Assembly (NCBI RefSeq): GCF_030164425.1
Contig: NZ_JASNJD010000008.1
Location: forward strand, 62,001 to 126,000
Reading direction: 5' to 3'
DNA from: Pseudodonghicola flavimaris
GTDB taxonomy: Bacteria; Pseudomonadota; Alphaproteobacteria; Rhodobacterales; Rhodobacteraceae
Length of the DNA stretch: 64,000 nt
A program made the translations under genes and the position numbers. Positions within the stretch are counted from its first letter, which is position 1; each line of letters starts with the position of its first letter. Positions 1-10,683 of the stretch are shown one piece after another. The notes under the pieces were generated by a model, which was given only the letters and a program-made list of their open reading frames with translations, did not search any database and was not told where the DNA came from.

Positions 1-421
1 CCTCGGCCATGGCGAAGCCGACGGCGGTGGCAATGCCCTGGCCCAGCGGCCCGGTGGTGGTTTCGATGCCTGGCGCGTGGCCGTATTCCGGGTGGCCGGC
101 GGTGATCGCGCCCCATTGGCGGAAGTTCTTGATCTGCTCCAGTGTCATTTCCGGGTAGCCGGTGAGATAGAGCAGCGAATAGAGCAGCATCGAGCCGTGG
201 CCGGCCGAGAGGATGAAGCGGTCGCGGTCGGGCCAGTTCGGGGCCGCGGCGTCGAACTTCAGGTGCTTTTCATAGAGCACCGTTGCCACGTCGGCCATGC
301 CCATGGGCATGCCGGAATGGCCGGAATTGGCGGCGTGAATGGCATCCAGCGTCAGCGTACGGATGGCGGCAGCCTTGTTCCAGTGGTCGGGATGGGCGGT
401 GCGCAGGGCGGTCAGATCCAC
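1..421 (-). CDS. tkt: transketolase, N-terminal part (cut by window edge)
   Basis: Thiamine-diphosphate enzyme of the pentose phosphate and Calvin pathways that moves two-carbon units between sugar phosphates. The visible ~140 residues start [20 protein letters not shown] and contain the typical [14 protein letters not shown] stretch, the [18 protein letters not shown] segment and [21 protein letters not shown], which are diagnostic of the ThDP-binding domain. The start is a GTG at 421-419, with CGAGGA about eight bases upstream; no nearer ATG fits the family start. The rest of the gene lies left of the window. Identity is secure; the exact start is less so. Confidence 0.93.
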   Translation of the reverse strand, partial: MDLTALRTAHPDHWNKAAAIRTLTLDAIHAANSGHSGMPMGMADVATVLYEKHLKFDAAAPNWPDRDRFILSAGHGSMLLYSLLYLTGYPEMTLEQIKNFRQWGAITAGHPEYGHAPGIETTTGPLGQGIATAVGFAMAE

Positions 422-723
422 GGGAGGAGTCCTCGGACGTTATGGAGCGAATGAGCCGCTCAATATCAGCCGGGGGCCAAAGATCAAGTTTTGTACGGTT
501 TTTCGCGGGTTTCACATAAGGTCAACCGGCCAAGTGCTTGAAACCAAAGGGGGGGTATTTTGCCCCTTGTTTGGGTAGACTAAGGCTGACCGGGGGCCGG
601 CGCGATTCGTCGGACGCGGAACGGGGCATGCGGGGTCGTCGTGACCGGGGAGGCCCCGGGGGAAACGTGCGCAGCGCACCGGGGGCCACCCGGGCGAGAG
701 GCGCGCAGCAGAAGGTAAGAGGC
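422..723. promoter_or_regulatory. divergent intergenic region between transketolase and coiled-coil gene
   Basis: About 300 bases with no credible gene; it must carry promoters for both flanking genes. On the minus strand TTGATC (487-482) and TATTGA (465-460) are separated by 16 bases and could be the -35/-10 of the transketolase gene. The plus side holds a G-tract/C-tract pair around 548-568 that could fold weakly. A reading frame is open back to 538 in front of the coiled-coil gene, but it lacks a plausible start and its composition differs. The promoter assignment is inference only. Confidence 0.35.
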
Positions 724-1560
724 ATGAGCCAGATAGAGGAATTGGAAAGCCGGATCACCGCAGCGATGGCCCGCATCGGCGTCGGCCTCGGTGCGCTGAG
801 CGCGCAGGCGTCCGAGCGCGCCGCCGCGGATGTCGATCTGGCCAGCGCGCTCGAGGAAGAGAAGCTGGTCACCGCCCAGCTGGAGGAGCGGCTGAAGCAT
901 CTGAAGGATCGTCACGCCGAGGAGATGGCGGCGCTGCAGGCCGAACTGGAGGCTGCCGGCAGCGCCGAAACCGCGGAACCGTCGGAAGAGGCGGCGGCAG
1001 AGATGGAGGCGTTGCGCGCCGAGGTCGCCACGTTGCAGGCCCGGTTGGCGGAGACCGCCGATCTGGAGGCGCTGAGCGCTGAGCTGGAGACGCTGAAGAC
1101 GGCGCTGGCCGAGGACGGCGCCGAGGCGGAGGCGCTGCGGGCCGAACTGGCCGCGCTGAAGGCCGACCGCAGCGACAGCGCCACGGAGGAGGCCCTGCGC
1201 GCCGAGATCGCGGCGCTGCGGGCCGAGATCGCCGAGCGGCCCGGTCCGGAGGCCGTGGCCGATCTGGAGGCCCTGCAGGCGGAGATCGCGCATCAGGCGG
1301 AAATGGCGGCGCGGCTGGATGTCGATGTGCAGAGGCTGCGAAAATCGAACGAACAACTGCGTGAAGCCAATGCCGCCCTGCGCGAGGCCAATGAGGCCGG
1401 CGTCGGGGAGCCCAGCCTGATCAACCGTGCCATGCTGGCCGAGCTGGAGGCGCTGCGGGCCACCCAGGCCGCCGATGCGGCGGAGGCTGGTGCAATCCTG
1501 TCGCGGCTGGAACCGCTGTTGTCGCATGCCGCGACCCGGCCGGAAGGGGAGGACAACTGA
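724..1560 (+). CDS. coiled-coil protein upstream of ZapA (ZauP-like)
   Basis: 278-residue protein made almost entirely of Ala/Glu/Leu-rich heptads such as EALRAEIAALRAEIAE, a near-continuous coiled coil from about residue 30 to 260, with no membrane segment. The frame is open to 538, but the ATG at 724 is preferred because AGGTAAGAGGC precedes it. The stop overlaps the zapA start (TGATG), so the two genes are probably translationally coupled. In Caulobacter a coiled-coil protein encoded directly upstream of zapA, ZauP, works with ZapA to focus the Z-ring; gene order and architecture fit the same role here. This is inference from context, because low-complexity coiled coils cannot be assigned by sequence alone. 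Confidence 0.75.
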   Translation: MSQIEELESRITAAMARIGVGLGALSAQASERAAADVDLASALEEEKLVTAQLEERLKHLKDRHAEEMAALQAELEAAGSAETAEPSEEAAAEMEALRAEVATLQARLAETADLEALSAELETLKTALAEDGAEAEALRAELAALKADRSDSATEEALRAEIAALRAEIAERPGPEAVADLEALQAEIAHQAEMAARLDVDVQRLRKSNEQLREANAALREANEAGVGEPSLINRAMLAELEALRATQAADAAEAGAILSRLEPLLSHAATRPEGEDN

Positions 1561-1961
1561 TGCCCGAAGTGACCATTCATATCGGCGGGCGCGGCTTCGA
1601 CGTCTCCTGCCAGGAGGGCGAGGAAAGCTATCTGCATTCCGCCGCCAAGATGCTGGATGACGAGGCGCGGGTGCTCTCCGACCAGATTGGCCGCATCCCG
1701 GAGGCGCGGATGCTGCTGATGGCCGGGCTGATGCTGGCCGACAAGACCGCCGCGGTCGAGGACCGGATCAAGGAGGTCGAGGCGCGGCTGGCCGAACGCG
1801 AGGCCGAACTGGAGGCGCTGCGCAATGCGCCGGCGCCGGAACCGGAGCGGATCGAGGTGCCGGTGGTGCCGGCCTCGGTCACCGAGACGCTGGCCGAACT
1901 GGCGGCTCGGGCCGAGGCGCTGGCCGATGAGATCGAGGAAAAGGCCGGCGCCGAGAGCTGA
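1560..1961 (+). CDS. zapA: cell division protein ZapA
   Basis: 133-residue ZapA, a small cytoplasmic protein that crosslinks FtsZ filaments at the division site. The N-terminal beta part, MPEVTIHIGGRGFDVSC, is followed by the typical SAAKMLDDEARVLSDQIGRI helix and the LLMAGLMLADKTAAVEDR segment. A C-terminal coiled coil with a Pro-rich linker makes it somewhat longer than the ~100-residue enteric form. The start codon shares a base with the stop of the coiled-coil gene upstream, and a strong bidirectional terminator follows at 1997-2030. Confidence 0.93.
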   Translation: MPEVTIHIGGRGFDVSCQEGEESYLHSAAKMLDDEARVLSDQIGRIPEARMLLMAGLMLADKTAAVEDRIKEVEARLAEREAELEALRNAPAPEPERIEVPVVPASVTETLAELAARAEALADEIEEKAGAES

Positions 1962-1996
1962 ACCGGCGGGCTGCAAGACCCAGAGACCCGGAAAAA

Positions 1997-2030
1997 AGCC
2001 TGCGGGAGGGATGCTCCCGCAGGCTTTTTT
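1997..2030 (+). terminator. bidirectional rho-independent terminator between zapA and grxD
   Basis: Perfect 12-bp stem (1997-2008 with 2014-2025, arms AGCCTGCGGGAG and CTCCCGCAGGCT), five-base loop GGATG, six T on the right and an A-run on the left. It can serve both zapA on the plus strand and grxD on the minus strand, whose 3' ends converge here. Confidence 0.93.
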
Positions 2031-2059
2031 GTCACTTCGGCGGAAGGGCCGCGACGCGC

Positions 2060-2422
2060 TCAGGCGTTGGCTTCGCGGATCTTCTCGGCGGCGTCCTTGT
2101 CGTAGGTCACGCCCTTGTCGTCGAACAGCTGATCCAGCTCGCCCGACAGGATCATCTCGGTGACGATATCGCAGCCGCCGACGAATTCGCCCTTCACATA
2201 GAGCTGCGGGATCGTCGGCCAGTCGGAGAAATCCTTGATGCCCTGGCGGATGTCGGCATCGGCCAGCACGTTCACATCGGCGTAGTCTACGCCCATGTAG
2301 TTCAGGACCCCGGCCACACGCTGGGAAAAGCCGCATTGCGGCATGTCCTTGGTGCCCTTCATGTAGAGCACCACGTCATTGGCGGAAATCGTTTCCTGGA
2401 TACGGTCTGCTGCGTCGGTCAT
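2060..2422 (-). CDS. grxD: monothiol glutaredoxin, Grx4/GrxD family
   Basis: 120-residue monothiol glutaredoxin of the CGFS class, which carries or delivers [2Fe-2S] clusters using glutathione. The family block [15 protein letters not shown] has its single active cysteine at about residue 30, followed by the [19 protein letters not shown] glutathione-binding segment. The ATG at 2422 matches the family start; the longer upstream open frame is rejected. bolA lies 35 bases upstream on the same strand. GrxD and BolA proteins form cluster-bridged heterocomplexes, so the pair is a functional unit in iron-sulfur and iron homeostasis. Confidence 0.97.
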   Translation of the reverse strand: MTDAADRIQETISANDVVLYMKGTKDMPQCGFSQRVAGVLNYMGVDYADVNVLADADIRQGIKDFSDWPTIPQLYVKGEFVGGCDIVTEMILSGELDQLFDDKGVTYDKDAAEKIREANA

Positions 2423-2457
2423 TTCGCGCGTCTCCTTGCGGCAGGTGGATGGATGGG

Positions 2458-2700
2458 TCAGTCGGGGGCTTTGGTGGTCAGCGCCAGCGCGTGCAGATCG
2501 CCGTCCGGTCCGTCCATCTTGCCCTTCAGCGCCGCATAGACGGCGCGCTGCTGCTGAACCCGGTTCTGGCCCCGAAAGCTCTCGTCGATCACCTCCGCGG
2601 CCCAGTGATTCCCGTCGCCGGCCAGATCGGTGATGGTGATCTGGGCAGAGGGGAAGCTGGCACGGATCAGAGCTTCGATTTCGTGGGCTTGCATGGCCAT
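2458..2700 (-). CDS. BolA family protein
   Basis: 80-residue BolA-fold protein ([20 protein letters not shown], then [20 protein letters not shown] and [16 protein letters not shown]). It has the conserved histidine of the family in the NHW segment and the C-terminal [10 protein letters not shown] strand. CAGGAGT lies about nine bases before the first ATG (2700); an in-frame ATG two codons later is also possible. It is followed directly by grxD, the usual alphaproteobacterial pair. It probably binds a shared [2Fe-2S] cluster with GrxD and affects iron-responsive or iron-sulfur delivery functions. Confidence 0.95.
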   Translation of the reverse strand: MAMQAHEIEALIRASFPSAQITITDLAGDGNHWAAEVIDESFRGQNRVQQQRAVYAALKGKMDGPDGDLHALALTTKAPD

Positions 2701-2795
2701 GCGGGGTAACTCCTGTTGGTCTCGTGACCAGATGTAGGATGCAAGGGCACGCCGCGCAAGCGCGGCGCACCCGTCTGGCGCAGGTTGCGGGCGGC

Positions 2796-4955
<2,160 letters not shown>

Positions 4956-5059
4956 CGGTCGGGGGTCTCCGCATGGCTCATGTCTGCGGTTCTCATAAGG
5001 CATGGCCTGCTTGGGGAAAAGGGGATTGCTGCTGTCACCGCAGCGGCGGCGCAGTACGA

Positions 5060-5230
5060 TGCACAAAAAAAGAGGCCGAGCACTAAGCTCGGCCCAAGTC
5101 CAACAGGGAGGTATGAAGATGATGCGCAACTGGGCGCCATCGCCTTCGAGTGGTCATTTAGGCGCCACTTGGCGAACCTTCAAGGCCATTTATGCCGCAG
5201 GTGCAGCATGTCAGGCATGTTTTTTGTGCA
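5060..5230. repeat. 171-bp segment bounded by perfect 11-bp inverted repeats
   Basis: TGCACAAAAAA at 5060-5070 is repeated as its exact reverse complement at 5220-5230. The segment begins a few bases after the LysR stop and ends before purL, and contains the minus-strand terminator at 5065-5094. No target-site duplication is visible. It could be a small MITE-like insertion, a structured 3' region, or chance pairing of two A/T-runs; no coding content is convincing. Confidence 0.5.
5065..5094 (-). terminator. rho-independent terminator downstream of LysR gene
   Basis: On the minus strand GGCCGAGC, loop TTAGT and GCTCGGCC are followed by TCTTTTTTT, an 8-bp GC-rich stem with a long U-tract. It lies about 140 bases after the LysR stop and 110 bases before purL, so it should separate the two transcripts. 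A conditional (attenuator) role for purL cannot be excluded. Confidence 0.85.
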
Positions 5231-5234
5231 TAGC

Positions 5235-6140
5235 TCAGATCTTGCCGAGCTGGCGCAGCTGTTTGCGGTGGGAAATAATCTCGTCCTGAACGAAATCGCG
5301 GAAGGCGGCGATCCGTTTGGAGTGGCGCAATTCCTCGGGGTAGGCGAGGAAAACAGGGACTTCGGCCGACTCTATCTCCGGCAGCACCCGCACCAGATGC
5401 GGGAAATCCTCGGTCAGGTAATCGGGCAGCACGCCGATGCCGAGATCGTGCAGCACCCCTTGCAGCACGCCGAAATAGTTGTTCACCGTCAGCAGCGAAT
5501 GCGGGTTGTTGCTGATCAGTTGCTGCACCAGCAGCGCCCCGGCGCCGACCTGCGGCGCGTTGGCGTTCTGACAGACCAGCCGGTGATCCGACATGTCGTC
5601 GAGCGATTTCGGCTCTCCCGAGCGGTCGAGATAATCGCGCGAGGCATAGAGCTGCATCTGCACCGTCATCAGCCGCTTGCGGATCAGGTCGGCCTGGCTC
5701 GGTTCCTTCATGCGGATGGCGACGTCGGCCTCGCGCATCGGCAGGTCGAGCACCCTTTCCTCCAGCATCAGGTCGATCTTGAGGTCGGGGAACTTCTCGA
5801 AGAGCTTGGGCAGGCGCGGCGCCAGCCAGAGAGTGCCGAACCCGGTGGTGGTGGTCACCTTGAGTTCGCCGAAAACCTCTTCCTCGCTGTCGCGGATGCG
5901 GGCGGATGCGGCCTCCAGCCGTTTCGACATCGAGGAGGTGGCGTCGAACAGCAATTCGCCCTGTTCGGTCAGGATCAGACCGCGGGCGTGGCGGTGGAAC
6001 AGCGTGGTGTTCAGCGATTCTTCCAGCGCGCGGATCTGGCGGCTGACAGCGGACTGGGACAGATTGAGCCTGTCGCCGGCGTGGGTCAGACTGCCCGCGT
6101 CGGCAACGGCGTGGAAGATTCTGAGTTTGTCCCAATCCAT
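5235..6140 (-). CDS. LysR-family transcriptional regulator
   Basis: 301-residue LysR-type regulator. The N-terminal winged helix-turn-helix reads MDWDKLRIFHAVADAGSLTH, then LNLSQSAVSRQIRALEESL. A linker and a substrate-binding effector domain follow, with GELKVTTTTGFGTLWLAPRL at its start and GIGVLPDYLTEDFPHLVRVL near its end. It is divergent from the indolepyruvate ferredoxin oxidoreductase gene with 170 bases between the start codons, the usual layout for a LysR protein and its target. Control of that gene is inferred from layout only, and the effector is unknown. Confidence 0.95.
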   Translation of the reverse strand: MDWDKLRIFHAVADAGSLTHAGDRLNLSQSAVSRQIRALEESLNTTLFHRHARGLILTEQGELLFDATSSMSKRLEAASARIRDSEEEVFGELKVTTTTGFGTLWLAPRLPKLFEKFPDLKIDLMLEERVLDLPMREADVAIRMKEPSQADLIRKRLMTVQMQLYASRDYLDRSGEPKSLDDMSDHRLVCQNANAPQVGAGALLVQQLISNNPHSLLTVNNYFGVLQGVLHDLGIGVLPDYLTEDFPHLVRVLPEIESAEVPVFLAYPEELRHSKRIAAFRDFVQDEIISHRKQLRQLGKI

Positions 6141-6310
6141 AACGGGCGCTTTCGTCCTTTTGGCTGTCTCTAGGTCGAGGTCACAGAGGCTTTACCACTG
6201 TCATGCAGCCTTCGTAACAGAATGTACAAAAAAAACCCTACACGGGTCAGTCTTTTTGACCTAATATTGAAGGCGATTGTTGCAAACTGGTCAGACTGGG
6301 GAGGTGCCTG
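6141..6310. promoter_or_regulatory. LysR / indolepyruvate oxidoreductase divergent promoter region
   Basis: 170-base intergenic region richer in A/T than its surroundings. It includes a TTC-N6-GAA half-palindrome near 6211-6222 that could be a LysR site, and TTGACC near 6256 that could be a -35 box for the rightward gene. These are candidate sites by eye; none is proven. Confidence 0.4.
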
Positions 6311-9300
6311 ATGGGAACGCAAAAGATTTCTCTCAACGATAGGTTCGATCTGGAGAAGAGCCCCGTTCTTCTCAACGGGACCCAGGCGCTGGTGCGCCTG
6401 ATGTTGATGCAGAAGGCCCGCGACCGCGCGGCCGGATATAACACCGCCGGTCTGGTGACCGGCTATCGCGGGTCGCCGCTGGGGGCGGTCGACATGCAGA
6501 TGGTCCGGGCGGCCAAGCATCTGACCGCTAGCGATATCACCTTTCAATATGGGTTGAACGAGGATCTGGCGGCCACCGCGCTCTGGGGTGCGCAGCAGGC
6601 GGAACTGCGGGGCGAGGGGAAATTCGACGGGGTCTTCGGGCTCTGGTACGGCAAGGGCCCGGGGGTCGACCGTTCCGGCGACGCCATCCGCCACGCCAAT
6701 ATGGCCGGCACATCGCCGCTCGGTGGCGTGCTGATGGCAATGGGGGACGATCACACCGGCGAATCTTCCACCGTGCTGCACCAGTCGGAATGGGCGCTGA
6801 TGGATGCCTATGTGCCGATCGTCAGCCCCGCCGGGGTGCAGGAAATCCTCGATCTCGGCATCTATGGCTTCGCCCTGTCGCGTTTCTCCGGTCTCTGGGT
6901 CGGGCTGAAGACGATGAAGGACACCGTCGAGGTGACCTCGGTGGTGGATGGCCGGCCTGACCGGATGCAGCTGGTGACGCCGAAATTCGACATGCCGCCA
7001 GGCGGGCTGAACATCCGGCTGGTCGACGACCGGACTGCGCAGGAGGCGCGGCTGATCGATATCAAGCGGTTCGCGGCCGAGGAATTCGCCCATGCCAACA
7101 AGATCGACAAGCGGGTCTGGGGCAAGCCGGGTGCCAAGATCGGCTTTGTCGCGGCGGGCAAGAACTGGCTGGACCTGCAGCATGCGCTGAGCCTTCTGAA
7201 CATCGACGAGGCCGAGGCCGAGCGTCTGGGCATCACCACCTACAAGATCGCCCAGGTCTTCCCGCTGGACATGAAGGGCTTCCACGACTGGGCCGAGGGG
7301 CTCGACCTGATCGTGGTGGTGGAAGAAAAGCGCAAGCTGATCGAGGTGCAGATCAAGGAGGCGATCTTTGACGACCGCCGCGGTCGCCGGGTCTATGGCT
7401 GGTACAAGGGTGGCGCCGGCGGCATGCATCAGGAAGAGCTGTTCCCGACCCGGGGCGCGCTGGATCCGCTGATGATCGCCGAGAAGCTGGGTGGCATCCT
7501 GATCGAGGAAGGCCGCGATACCGACGGGCTGCGCGCCGGGCTTCAGGCGCTGGACGACGCGCGCCGCGCCGACAATGCCGAGGAACTGGCCAGCCGATTG
7601 CCCTATTTCTGCTCGGGCTGTCCGCATAACACCGGCACCAAGATCCCCGAAGGGTCGCGCGCCTATGCCGGGATCGGCTGCCACTTCATGGTGCAGTGGA
7701 TGGATCGCGACACGCTCGGCTTCACCCATATGGGGGCGGAGGGCGCCAACTGGATCGGCGAGGCGCCGTTCTCCAAGACCAAGCATGTGTTTCAGAACCT
7801 GGGCGACGGCACCTATAACCACTCTGGCGTGCAGGCAATCCGGGCGGCTTTGGCAGCCGGCACCAATATCACCTACAAGATCCTCTATAACGACGCCGTG
7901 GCGATGACCGGCGGGCAGGAGAACGAGGGCGGGCTGTCGGCGGCGCGCATCGTCAACGAGCTGCACGCCATGGGGGTGAAAAACCTGGTCGTGGTCTATG
8001 ACGAGAAGGAAGACGTCGATTTCGCCGCTTTCCCCAAGGGCGTGCCGACCCATGAACGGGCGGAACTGCTGAAGGTCGAGGAAGAGCTGCGCGATAAAGA
8101 GGGCGTTTCCGCCATCGTCTATATCCAGACCTGCGCGGCGGAAAAACGTCGCCGCCGCAAGCGCGGCACCTTCCCCGATCCGGACAAGCGGGTGCTGATC
8201 AACGAGGACGTCTGCGAAGGCTGCGGCGATTGCGGGGTGCAGTCGAACTGCGTCTCCATCGTACCGAAGGAAACCGAACTGGGCCGCAAGCGGGCCATCG
8301 ATCAATCGTCCTGCAACAAGGATTTCTCCTGTCTCAAGGGGTTTTGCCCGTCCTTCGTGACGGTTGAGGGGGCCAAGATCCGCAAGGAGGCCACCACCGA
8401 TCTGGACCTGCCGCATCTGCCGCAGCCGGAGCTGCCAGCGATCGACGGCACCTTCAATGTGGTGATCACCGGCGTCGGCGGCACCGGCGTTGTCACCATC
8501 GGCGCGGTTCTGGCACAGGCGGCGCAGATCGACGGCAAGGGGGCCGGAATGATGGAGATGGCCGGCCTCGCCCAGAAGGGCGGCGCGGTGCATATCCACT
8601 GCCGGCTGGCCGAGAAACCCGAGGATATCAGCGCCATCCGCGTCGCCACCGGCGAATGCGATGCGCTGATCGGCGGCGATCTGGTGGTCAGCGCCGGCGC
8701 CAAGACGCTGGGGCTGATGCGCCCGGGGCGGAGCGGGGCCGTGGTCAACAGCCATGAGATCGTGACCGGCGATTTCACCCGCGACACCGAATTCAGCATC
8801 CCCACCGACCGGCTGTCCCTGGCGCTGGAGGCGCGGCTGAAAGAGCGGCTGTCGCTGTTCGATGCCTCGGAACTGGCGCGGGCGACGCTGGGGGATTCGA
8901 TCTATTCCAACATGATGGTGTTCGGGGCCGCCTGGCAGCGCGGGCTGGTGCCGATCAGCCATGAGGCCATCGTGCAGGCGATCGAGCTGAACGGCGCCGC
9001 CGTGCAGCAGAACCTGCGGGCTTTCGAGATCGGCCGATGGGCGGTGCTGCATGAGGCGGAGGCTGCCCGGCTGATGACCCCGAATGTGGTCGAGCTCCCC
9101 AAGACGCTGGATGAGAAGATCGCGTTCCGTGCCGGGCAGCTGGTGGACTATCAGGGGCCGCGGCTGGCCAAGCGCTACTCCAAGATGCTGGAGGGCATCG
9201 AGGACAAGGGCCTGAAGGAAGCGGTGGCGCAGGGCTATTACAAGCTCCTCGCCTATAAGGACGAATACGAGGTCGCCCGCCTGCTGCTGAGCAGCCGCGA

Positions 9301-9730
9301 CAAGGCACGCGAGGAATTCGATGGCGATCTGAAGCTGACCTTCCATCTGGCGCCGCCGATTCTGGGCGGCACCACGCCGGAGGGACGGCCGAAGAAGCGC
9401 GAGTTCGGCGAATGGATGGAACGGCCGTTCCGCCTGCTGGCGCGGATGAAGGGGCTGCGCGGCACGCCCTTCGATCCCTTTGGCTATACCGCCGAACGCA
9501 GGATGGAGCGGGCGCTGATCAAGCAGTATGAAGCGGATATGAAGGAGGTCCTGGCCAAGGTCACTCCCGCCACCCGCGACATCGCCGTGGCGCTGGCGCT
9601 GCTGCCCTTGCAGATCCGCGGCTTCGGCCCGGTGAAGATGGAGAACGAGGCGAAGGCGGCCAAACGCCGGGAGGAGCTGCTGGCGGCTTTCCGCGCAGGA
9701 GGCCCCGATCTGGCGCAGGCGGCGGAATAG
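6311..9730 (+). CDS. indolepyruvate ferredoxin oxidoreductase, fused alpha/beta type
   Basis: 1139-residue single-chain member of the 2-oxoacid:ferredoxin oxidoreductase family, which oxidatively decarboxylates aryl pyruvates from aromatic amino acid transamination to acyl-CoA. The N-terminal pyrimidine-binding domain contains TAGLVTGYRGSPLGAVDMQM. A ThDP domain follows with CSGCPHNTGTKIPEGSRAYA and the GDGTYNHSG motif. Next is a ferredoxin-like cysteine cluster, DVCEGCGDCGVQSNCVSI, with SCNKDFSCLKGFCPSF. The C-terminal gamma domain carries NVVITGVGGTGVVTIGAVLA and AGLAQKGGAVHIH. The ATG follows GGGGAGGTGCCTG. It sits alone on its strand, divergent from a LysR regulator; the true 2-oxoacid substrate is not shown by the sequence. 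Confidence 0.93.
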   Translation: MGTQKISLNDRFDLEKSPVLLNGTQALVRLMLMQKARDRAAGYNTAGLVTGYRGSPLGAVDMQMVRAAKHLTASDITFQYGLNEDLAATALWGAQQAELRGEGKFDGVFGLWYGKGPGVDRSGDAIRHANMAGTSPLGGVLMAMGDDHTGESSTVLHQSEWALMDAYVPIVSPAGVQEILDLGIYGFALSRFSGLWVGLKTMKDTVEVTSVVDGRPDRMQLVTPKFDMPPGGLNIRLVDDRTAQEARLIDIKRFAAEEFAHANKIDKRVWGKPGAKIGFVAAGKNWLDLQHALSLLNIDEAEAERLGITTYKIAQVFPLDMKGFHDWAEGLDLIVVVEEKRKLIEVQIKEAIFDDRRGRRVYGWYKGGAGGMHQEELFPTRGALDPLMIAEKLGGILIEEGRDTDGLRAGLQALDDARRADNAEELASRLPYFCSGCPHNTGTKIPEGSRAYAGIGCHFMVQWMDRDTLGFTHMGAEGANWIGEAPFSKTKHVFQNLGDGTYNHSGVQAIRAALAAGTNITYKILYNDAVAMTGGQENEGGLSAARIVNELHAMGVKNLVVVYDEKEDVDFAAFPKGVPTHERAELLKVEEELRDKEGVSAIVYIQTCAAEKRRRRKRGTFPDPDKRVLINEDVCEGCGDCGVQSNCVSIVPKETELGRKRAIDQSSCNKDFSCLKGFCPSFVTVEGAKIRKEATTDLDLPHLPQPELPAIDGTFNVVITGVGGTGVVTIGAVLAQAAQIDGKGAGMMEMAGLAQKGGAVHIHCRLAEKPEDISAIRVATGECDALIGGDLVVSAGAKTLGLMRPGRSGAVVNSHEIVTGDFTRDTEFSIPTDRLSLALEARLKERLSLFDASELARATLGDSIYSNMMVFGAAWQRGLVPISHEAIVQAIELNGAAVQQNLRAFEIGRWAVLHEAEAARLMTPNVVELPKTLDEKIAFRAGQLVDYQGPRLAKRYSKMLEGIEDKGLKEAVAQGYYKLLAYKDEYEVARLLLSSRDKAREEFDGDLKLTFHLAPPILGGTTPEGRPKKREFGEWMERPFRLLARMKGLRGTPFDPFGYTAERRMERALIKQYEADMKEVLAKVTPATRDIAVALALLPLQIRGFGPVKMENEAKAAKRREELLAAFRAGGPDLAQAAE

Positions 9731-9798
9731 GCTTTCATGTTTCTGTCACCGGGCTGATGCATGAACTCTGAACCGCGTGATTCGCTGCGGAGGAGCCC

Positions 9799-10677
9799 AT
9801 GACATCGCGCCGCCATATCGCCCGTGACATTTCCTATGCCCACTCGGCCGCCACGCGCGGTGGCCGGGTGGTGATCCGTCTGATGGAGAACTCCACCGGG
9901 CGATTGCGTCTGATCAAACGTGCCGATGGTTATGAACGCGACATCGCCGCGGGGCGCGATTTCTGGTCGGTTATGATGGACCGCTACGGCCTGTCGGTCG
10001 ATGTGATCGGCGGCGCGCTGGAGAATATTCCGGCGACCGGACCGCTGATCCTGATCGCCAACCATCCCTATGGCATTCTCGACGGTCTGGTGATGGGCCA
10101 TATCCTGGCCCGGCGGCGCGGCGATTTCCGCATCCTGGCGCACCGCATCTTTCGCAAGGCCCCCGATGTCGAACGGGTGATCCTGCCGATCAGCTTTGAT
10201 GAAACCAAGGAGGCGCTGCGGGACAACCTGGAGACGCGCAAGACGGCGCTGGAGTATCTCGGGCAGGGCGGCGCCATCGGCATCTTTCCCGGCGGCACCG
10301 TCAGCACCTCGGCCCGGTTGTTCTCGCATCCGATGGACCCGGGCTGGCGCGGGTTCACCGCCCGGATGGTGGGCAAGTCGCGGGCGACGGTGGTGCCGCT
10401 GTTCTTCGACGGCCACACCAGCCGGCTGTTCCAGATTGCCAGCCATATGCACGCCACGCTGCGCATGGGGCTTTTGATCAAAGAGTTCCGCAAACGTATC
10501 GATACGCCCGTCCGGGTGGTGGTGGGCGAACCGATCGGTCGGGAAATTCTCGACCCGATGGCAAAGGATGCGCGGCAGATGATGGATTTTCTGCGCAAAG
10601 CGACTTATGAGCTGTCCCCACAACCGCTGAAGTCTTATGACTACGGCTATGAATTCGAGGAACGGCATCGCGCCTGA
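9799..10677 (+). CDS. lysophospholipid acyltransferase-like protein (PlsC/OlsB superfamily)
   Basis: 292-residue acyltransferase. The catalytic block LILIANHPYGILDGLVMG gives an N-H-x5-D motif (one residue wider than the usual HX4D of PlsC). It is followed by the substrate-binding block GGAIGIFPGGTVSTS, and PLFFDGHTSRLF later. There is no clear transmembrane segment, so it is probably membrane-peripheral. The wider His-Asp spacing resembles ornithine-lipid N-acyltransferases and related proteins; whether it acylates lysophospholipid, an amino acid or another acceptor is not determined. murI starts six bases after its stop, so co-transcription is likely. Confidence 0.85.
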   Translation: MTSRRHIARDISYAHSAATRGGRVVIRLMENSTGRLRLIKRADGYERDIAAGRDFWSVMMDRYGLSVDVIGGALENIPATGPLILIANHPYGILDGLVMGHILARRRGDFRILAHRIFRKAPDVERVILPISFDETKEALRDNLETRKTALEYLGQGGAIGIFPGGTVSTSARLFSHPMDPGWRGFTARMVGKSRATVVPLFFDGHTSRLFQIASHMHATLRMGLLIKEFRKRIDTPVRVVVGEPIGREILDPMAKDARQMMDFLRKATYELSPQPLKSYDYGYEFEERHRA

Positions 10678-10683
10678 CGAGCA

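Noticed and set aside
4956-5129. 58-residue N-terminal extension of PurL
   Set aside because: The extension crosses the A-rich terminator region, lacks a ribosome site and is not found in the PurL family, which begins at [10 protein letters not shown].
5113-5289. Plus-strand 58-codon frame after AGGGAGGT between purL and LysR
   Set aside because: It has a good ribosome-site look-alike but runs antisense into the LysR gene, has no recognisable domain and unnatural Trp/Cys content.
6170-9346. 1058-residue minus-strand open frame
   Set aside because: It is a codon-bias shadow of the indolepyruvate oxidoreductase gene, with His/Gln/Gly-rich composition and no domain.
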